NCBI GenBank assembly: GCA_021731345.1
Contig: JAKFXO010000017.1
Location: 1 to 6,293, forward strand
DNA: 6,293 bases
Direction: 5' to 3'
From: Candidatus Peribacterales bacterium
GTDB lineage: Bacteria; Patescibacteriota; Gracilibacteria; Peribacterales; Peribacteraceae
Below the pieces are notes generated by a model. The model was not told the DNA's origin and searched no databases. It saw nothing but the letters and a program-made list of their open reading frames with translations. Numbering within the stretch: position 1 is the first letter of the stretch; each line of letters begins with the position of its first letter. A program made the position numbers and the translations under genes. Positions 5,248 to 6,293 of this stretch are shown in pieces.

Positions 5248-6293
5248 ATGTCTTCTTCCTTGAAACTCCGTTCACTCCTAAAACACAACGAAGAAGAGTC
5301 ACAAAAAATTCCTCTAAGGCTCCCGACCCTGTGTGAAATATGGGTTGTGACCATATCGTGCCTTTGGTTTTTCTGTGGGCTCTTTCTTGATGGATGGGCA
5401 CATAACCACCGTCCGGAGCTTGAGTCGTTCTTCACTCCTTGGCATGCGGTCTTTTATTCTGGGTACTTTGTCACCGCGTTTTCCCTCCTTCTTATAGTGT
5501 GGTTTGGACAACGAAAGAGGGGAGGCTCGTTTATGGCTAACATTCCCGAAGGATTCGGCTCCGCTCTCGTCGGATCAGGGTTATTTCTAGTCGGAGGTAT
5601 TGGAGACCTCTTGTGGCATGAAATATTTGGCGTTGAAGCGGACATCGAAGCCCTCCTCAGTCCCACTCACCTTATTCTTGCTGTTTCCATGGCACTGATG
5701 GTGAGCACAGGGCTACGCGTGTGGTTTCGGACAACGCCTCCTATCGGTGTTCCGAAACTTCTCAGTCAGCTTTCCATGTTGATGTCCAGCGTCTTTACGG
5801 TGTCACTCGTGTGGTTCATGACACAGTTCTCGCACTTCATCATTCCTCGGGCTTCAGGCCTTCGTCCTGAAGGGGGCGTCGCTGACATGTCACAGAATAT
5901 TGCAATCACCGGTTACCTGCTTCATATCGTTGTCATCATCGCTTTTATTTTGTTCATTGCTCGCCGTGCGCGCATCGCAGCTGGAGGATTCACATTTCTG
6001 TTTGCGGGCTCCATGCTTTCCATGGCACTCATGCGTGATGGTCTTGATCTCGTACCAGCTGGCATCGTCGCAGGCCTTGTCGCAGACATCTTGTCACGCA
6101 AACTTCATCCGTTTGAACTACATCGTAAAGAAGTGCGAGCATTCGGCTTCATCATCCCAGCAACATTTTTTACTGCGTATTTTTTGACGCTCTCTGTCAC
6201 AGACGGAATTTGGTGGAGCGTTCATCTGTGGACTGGTTCCATCGTGATGGCAGGACTTGCAGGACTTCTCACCACATTCCTTGTGCTTCCTCT
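5248..6293 (+). CDS. Unrecognised multi-pass membrane protein, 3' end outside window
   Basis: An open frame of 348 codons runs from ATG 5248 through the right edge with no stop, so the C-terminus is missing. I cannot assign a named function. A short charged N-terminus (1-28) is followed by about eight or more hydrophobic segments, roughly at 31-49, 65-86, 104-122, 140-158, 174-198, 220-238, 246-281, 299-317 and 325-348. Distinctive residues cluster next to membrane segments: FLDGWAHNHRPELESFFTPWHA (46-67) with Asp48, His52, His54, Glu57, Glu59 and His66; GDLLWHEIFGVEADIEALLSPTH begins at 119 and carries Asp120, His124, Glu125 and His141. Such acidic/histidine patches could bind metal or take part in proton or electron transfer (inference). 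It is divergently transcribed from the pyrophosphatase gene and may share control with it. Frame, start and membrane nature are well supported; the function is not. Confidence 0.85.
   Translation, partial: MSSSLKLRSLLKHNEEESQKIPLRLPTLCEIWVVTISCLWFFCGLFLDGWAHNHRPELESFFTPWHAVFYSGYFVTAFSLLLIVWFGQRKRGGSFMANIPEGFGSALVGSGLFLVGGIGDLLWHEIFGVEADIEALLSPTHLILAVSMALMVSTGLRVWFRTTPPIGVPKLLSQLSMLMSSVFTVSLVWFMTQFSHFIIPRASGLRPEGGVADMSQNIAITGYLLHIVVIIAFILFIARRARIAAGGFTFLFAGSMLSMALMRDGLDLVPAGIVAGLVADILSRKLHPFELHRKEVRAFGFIIPATFFTAYFLTLSVTDGIWWSVHLWTGSIVMAGLAGLLTTFLVLP

Noticed and set aside
5123..5511. Several minus-strand frames of 65-92 codons over the start of the membrane-protein gene
   Set aside because: All are basic, compositionally odd and lie opposite a 348-codon frame with clear membrane-segment periodicity.
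1..6293. CRISPR array, insertion sequence, tRNA/rRNA, toxin-antitoxin or phage module
   Set aside because: No regularly spaced repeats, transposase motifs, terminal inverted repeats, tRNA-like cloverleaf or rRNA-like sequence was seen on either strand.

Overview
The window holds five protein genes and about 200 bp of divergent intergenic sequence. It has no RNA gene, insertion sequence, CRISPR array or phage signature that I can see. Base composition is close to balanced. TGA acts as a normal stop (marR ends with TGA at 502-504), so the recoded genetic codes of some candidate phyla do not apply. Compact spacing, absence of good Shine-Dalgarno sequences, a PHP-less family X polymerase and a membrane pyrophosphatase suggest an uncultivated bacterium, perhaps of the Candidate Phyla Radiation (Peregrinibacteria/Peribacteria-like). 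That placement is an inference from gene content and style, not from a marker gene.

Layout. Positions 1-72 are upstream sequence with a 7-bp inverted repeat and a -10-like TACAAT. A cysteine-rich MarR-family regulator (73-504, +) is followed 13 nt later by a Pol beta-sized family X DNA polymerase (518-1486, +). The polymerase meets an oppositely oriented MscS-type channel gene (1483-2856, -, probably starting further upstream at 2886) in a shared CTAG that gives both stop codons. Upstream of the channel gene a rho-independent terminator (2923-2952, -) ends the membrane-bound pyrophosphatase gene (2974-5046, -). A divergent control region (5047-5247) separates it from an unrecognised multi-pass membrane protein (5248 to beyond the right edge, +), of which 348 codons are present.

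How the genes fit together. The pyrophosphatase uses PPi, a by-product of polymerisation and other biosynthesis, to pump ions; the MscS protein is a tension-gated safety valve; PolX is a gap-filling repair polymerase; the MarR protein may be a thiol-based sensor. They look like a housekeeping/stress neighbourhood rather than one dedicated system, and I see no clear defence or mobile cassette.

The most interesting signals are: (1) -10-like TANNNT hexamers placed 7-9 nt before the start codons of several genes that lack a Shine-Dalgarno, suggesting leaderless mRNAs; (2) a textbook signal peptide on the channel protein that begins at an ATT codon with such a hexamer in front of it; (3) nine cysteines in a 143-residue MarR protein; (4) the unknown membrane protein with His/Asp/Glu/Trp motifs in or next to its membrane segments.
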